The translations under genes were made by a program, and so were the position numbers. From Streptomyces aurantiogriseus (GTDB taxonomy: Bacteria > Actinomycetota > Actinomycetes > Streptomycetales > Streptomycetaceae), in the NCBI RefSeq assembly GCF_014649375.1, contig NZ_BMSX01000028.1, positions 1-64,000 of the forward strand: a DNA stretch of 64,000 nt. Direction: 5' to 3'. Positions 63,117 through 64,000 of the stretch are shown here, one piece after another (position 1 is the first letter of the stretch; the number at the start of each line of letters is the position of its first letter). The notes beneath the pieces are model-generated. The model had not been told where the DNA came from. It saw nothing but the letters and a program-made list of their open reading frames with translations, and did not search any database.

Positions 63117-64000
63117 TCAGACGGGAGTGCCGGTCAGTTGCTGTTCGGTCCACACGGTCTTGCCCTCGCGGGTGTAGCGGGTACCCCAGCGTTCGGTCAT
63201 CTGGGCCACCAGGAACAGGCCGCGCCCGCCCTCGTCGGTCGTACGGGCGCGGCGCATGTGTGGTGAGGTGTGGCTGGTGTCGCCGACCTCGCACACCAGA
63301 CACCGTTCACGGATGAGCCGTAGGGTCGCAGGACCGCCGGCGTAGCGGTAGACGTTGGTGACCAGTTCGCTGGCGACCAACTCGGTGGTGAACGCCAAGT
63401 GCTCCAGACCCCACTCGGTCAGTTTGGCCGAGGTCAATGCCCTGGCCCGGGCGGCGCTGGCGGGCTCCGGCGGCAGACGCCAGGAGGCGACATTGTCCGG
63501 TGGCAGCATGCGGGTGCGGGCGATCAGCAAGGCGACGTCGTCGCCGGGGCGCGAGGGCACGAGCGAGTCGACGACCGCTTGGCATGTCCATTCCAGCGCG
63601 TCCGCGGGGCGGGTGAGCGCCGCACACAGCTTCGTCAGGCCGATGTCGGCATCAATGTGGCGTTCGCCGATGAGTCCGTTGGTGTACAGGCACAGCAGGC
63701 TTCCCTCGGCCAGTTCGATGTCCCGTGCCTCGAACGGCAGGCCGCCCAGGCCGAGCGGTGGGCCGGCGGGCAGGTCGAGCAGAGCCACCTGTCCATCCGG
63801 AGCGGTCACCACCGGCGGTGGGTGACCGGCGCGGGCCACGGAGCAGCGCCCGGAGACCGGGTCGTACACGGCGTACAGGCAGGTGGCGCCGACGACCTGT
63901 TCGTCCACGGGCCGTTCGCCGGCTGCTTCCTGTTCGGCCGCCAGCAGGTTGACCAGGTCGTCCAGGCGGGAGAGGACCTCGTCCGGTTCCAGGTCGAGGC
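63117..64000 (-). CDS. PP2C/SpoIIE phosphatase fused to a HATPase (anti-sigma-like) domain, partial
   Basis: The frame is open through the right edge of the window, so the N-terminus is missing. Visible are the second half of a SpoIIE/PP2C domain ('YDPVSGRCSVARAGHPPPVV', 'GSLLCLYTNGLIGERH', 'PGDDVALLIARTR') and a C-terminal GHKL ATPase domain ('FTTELVASELVTNVYRYAGG' with the N-box Asn, 'DEGGRGLFLVAQMTERWG'). The combination is typical of Streptomyces partner-switching regulators that both phosphorylate and dephosphorylate anti-sigma antagonists. Note 'YTNG' where PP2C proteins usually have 'YTDG', so one metal ligand is changed. Confidence 0.9.
   Translation of the reverse strand, partial: LDLEPDEVLSRLDDLVNLLAAEQEAAGERPVDEQVVGATCLYAVYDPVSGRCSVARAGHPPPVVTAPDGQVALLDLPAGPPLGLGGLPFEARDIELAEGSLLCLYTNGLIGERHIDADIGLTKLCAALTRPADALEWTCQAVVDSLVPSRPGDDVALLIARTRMLPPDNVASWRLPPEPASAARARALTSAKLTEWGLEHLAFTTELVASELVTNVYRYAGGPATLRLIRERCLVCEVGDTSHTSPHMRRARTTDEGGRGLFLVAQMTERWGTRYTREGKTVWTEQQLTGTPV

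Overview
The window is high-GC actinobacterial DNA, most likely a Streptomyces chromosome and probably an accessory or arm-like part of it. Coding strands show strong third-position GC, many genes start with GTG or TTG, and several gene pairs overlap at ATGA or GTGA. The families present also fit: tandem DUF4139 proteins, AfsR-type SARP, SpoIIE/PP2C phosphatases, HxlR/LysR/LacI regulators, TerD and CGNR relics. No rRNA, tRNA or CRISPR array was recognised.

Layout. 1-2.5 kb: the end of an oxidoreductase, an orphan NarL-type regulator, a CGNR relic, a 32-bp perfect palindrome with a TnsA-like relic, and an HxlR regulator. 2.8-6.1 kb: a nadC-like gene, a PhzF-like gene, a second nadC 3' relic, a DUF1330 gene and a broken methyltransferase. 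6.2-12 kb: a compact cassette of a Nudix protein, two tiny coupled reading frames, an ABC exporter, a double-Nudix protein, a PCMT-like methyltransferase and an unknown protein. 12-15.4 kb: a GH36 alpha-galactosidase divergent from a LacI regulator with a frameshifted tail. 15.4-20 kb: two tandem DUF4139 proteins and a companion. 20-23.6 kb: katG, an OmpR-type regulator and a sensor-kinase/MFS chimera. 23.7-27.3 kb: a LysR regulator divergent from pcaF-pcaI-pcaJ (end of the beta-ketoadipate pathway). 27.3-31.4 kb: a hydroxyacid dehydrogenase, an aquaporin relic, an MFS/LysR divergent pair and a broken small gene.

31.5-45 kb is the most interesting part. It holds a glycosyltransferase, an antigen-85-like secreted esterase, a 2253-residue single-module PKS, a fatty acyl-AMP ligase coupled to the PKS by an ATGA overlap, and a divergent MFS exporter. 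The exporter carries two DivIVA-like motifs at its C-terminus. The PKS layout (N-terminal ACP, KS, AT, DH-like, KR, ACP, degenerate carrier, TE) beside a FAAL resembles the Pks13-FadD32 mycolate condensase, with a ketoreductase added in cis. I infer that it makes a 3-hydroxy, possibly 2-alkyl, fatty acyl product that may be transferred to a sugar.

45-52 kb: a HIRAN-like/zinc-cluster/PD-(D/E)XK protein, a TerD/BRCT pseudogene and a PP2C phosphatase. A series of truncated genes follows (P450, alcohol dehydrogenase, RutE-type reductase, IS481-type transposase), then an unknown membrane protein. 52.7-57 kb: a serine hydrolase divergent from an AfsR-like SARP. 57-64 kb: relics of an LRR-like gene and of the 15.4-kb companion gene, a zinc-free MDR reductase, a frameshifted zinc dehydrogenase, an ABM monooxygenase, a DUF485 protein with a frameshifted ActP-like symporter, and a PP2C/ATPase cut by the right edge.

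Pseudogenes are unusually frequent. Several carry one-base shifts in or near homopolymer runs, so some could be sequencing errors. Others (the chimera, truncations and fused relics) look like real deletion scars.
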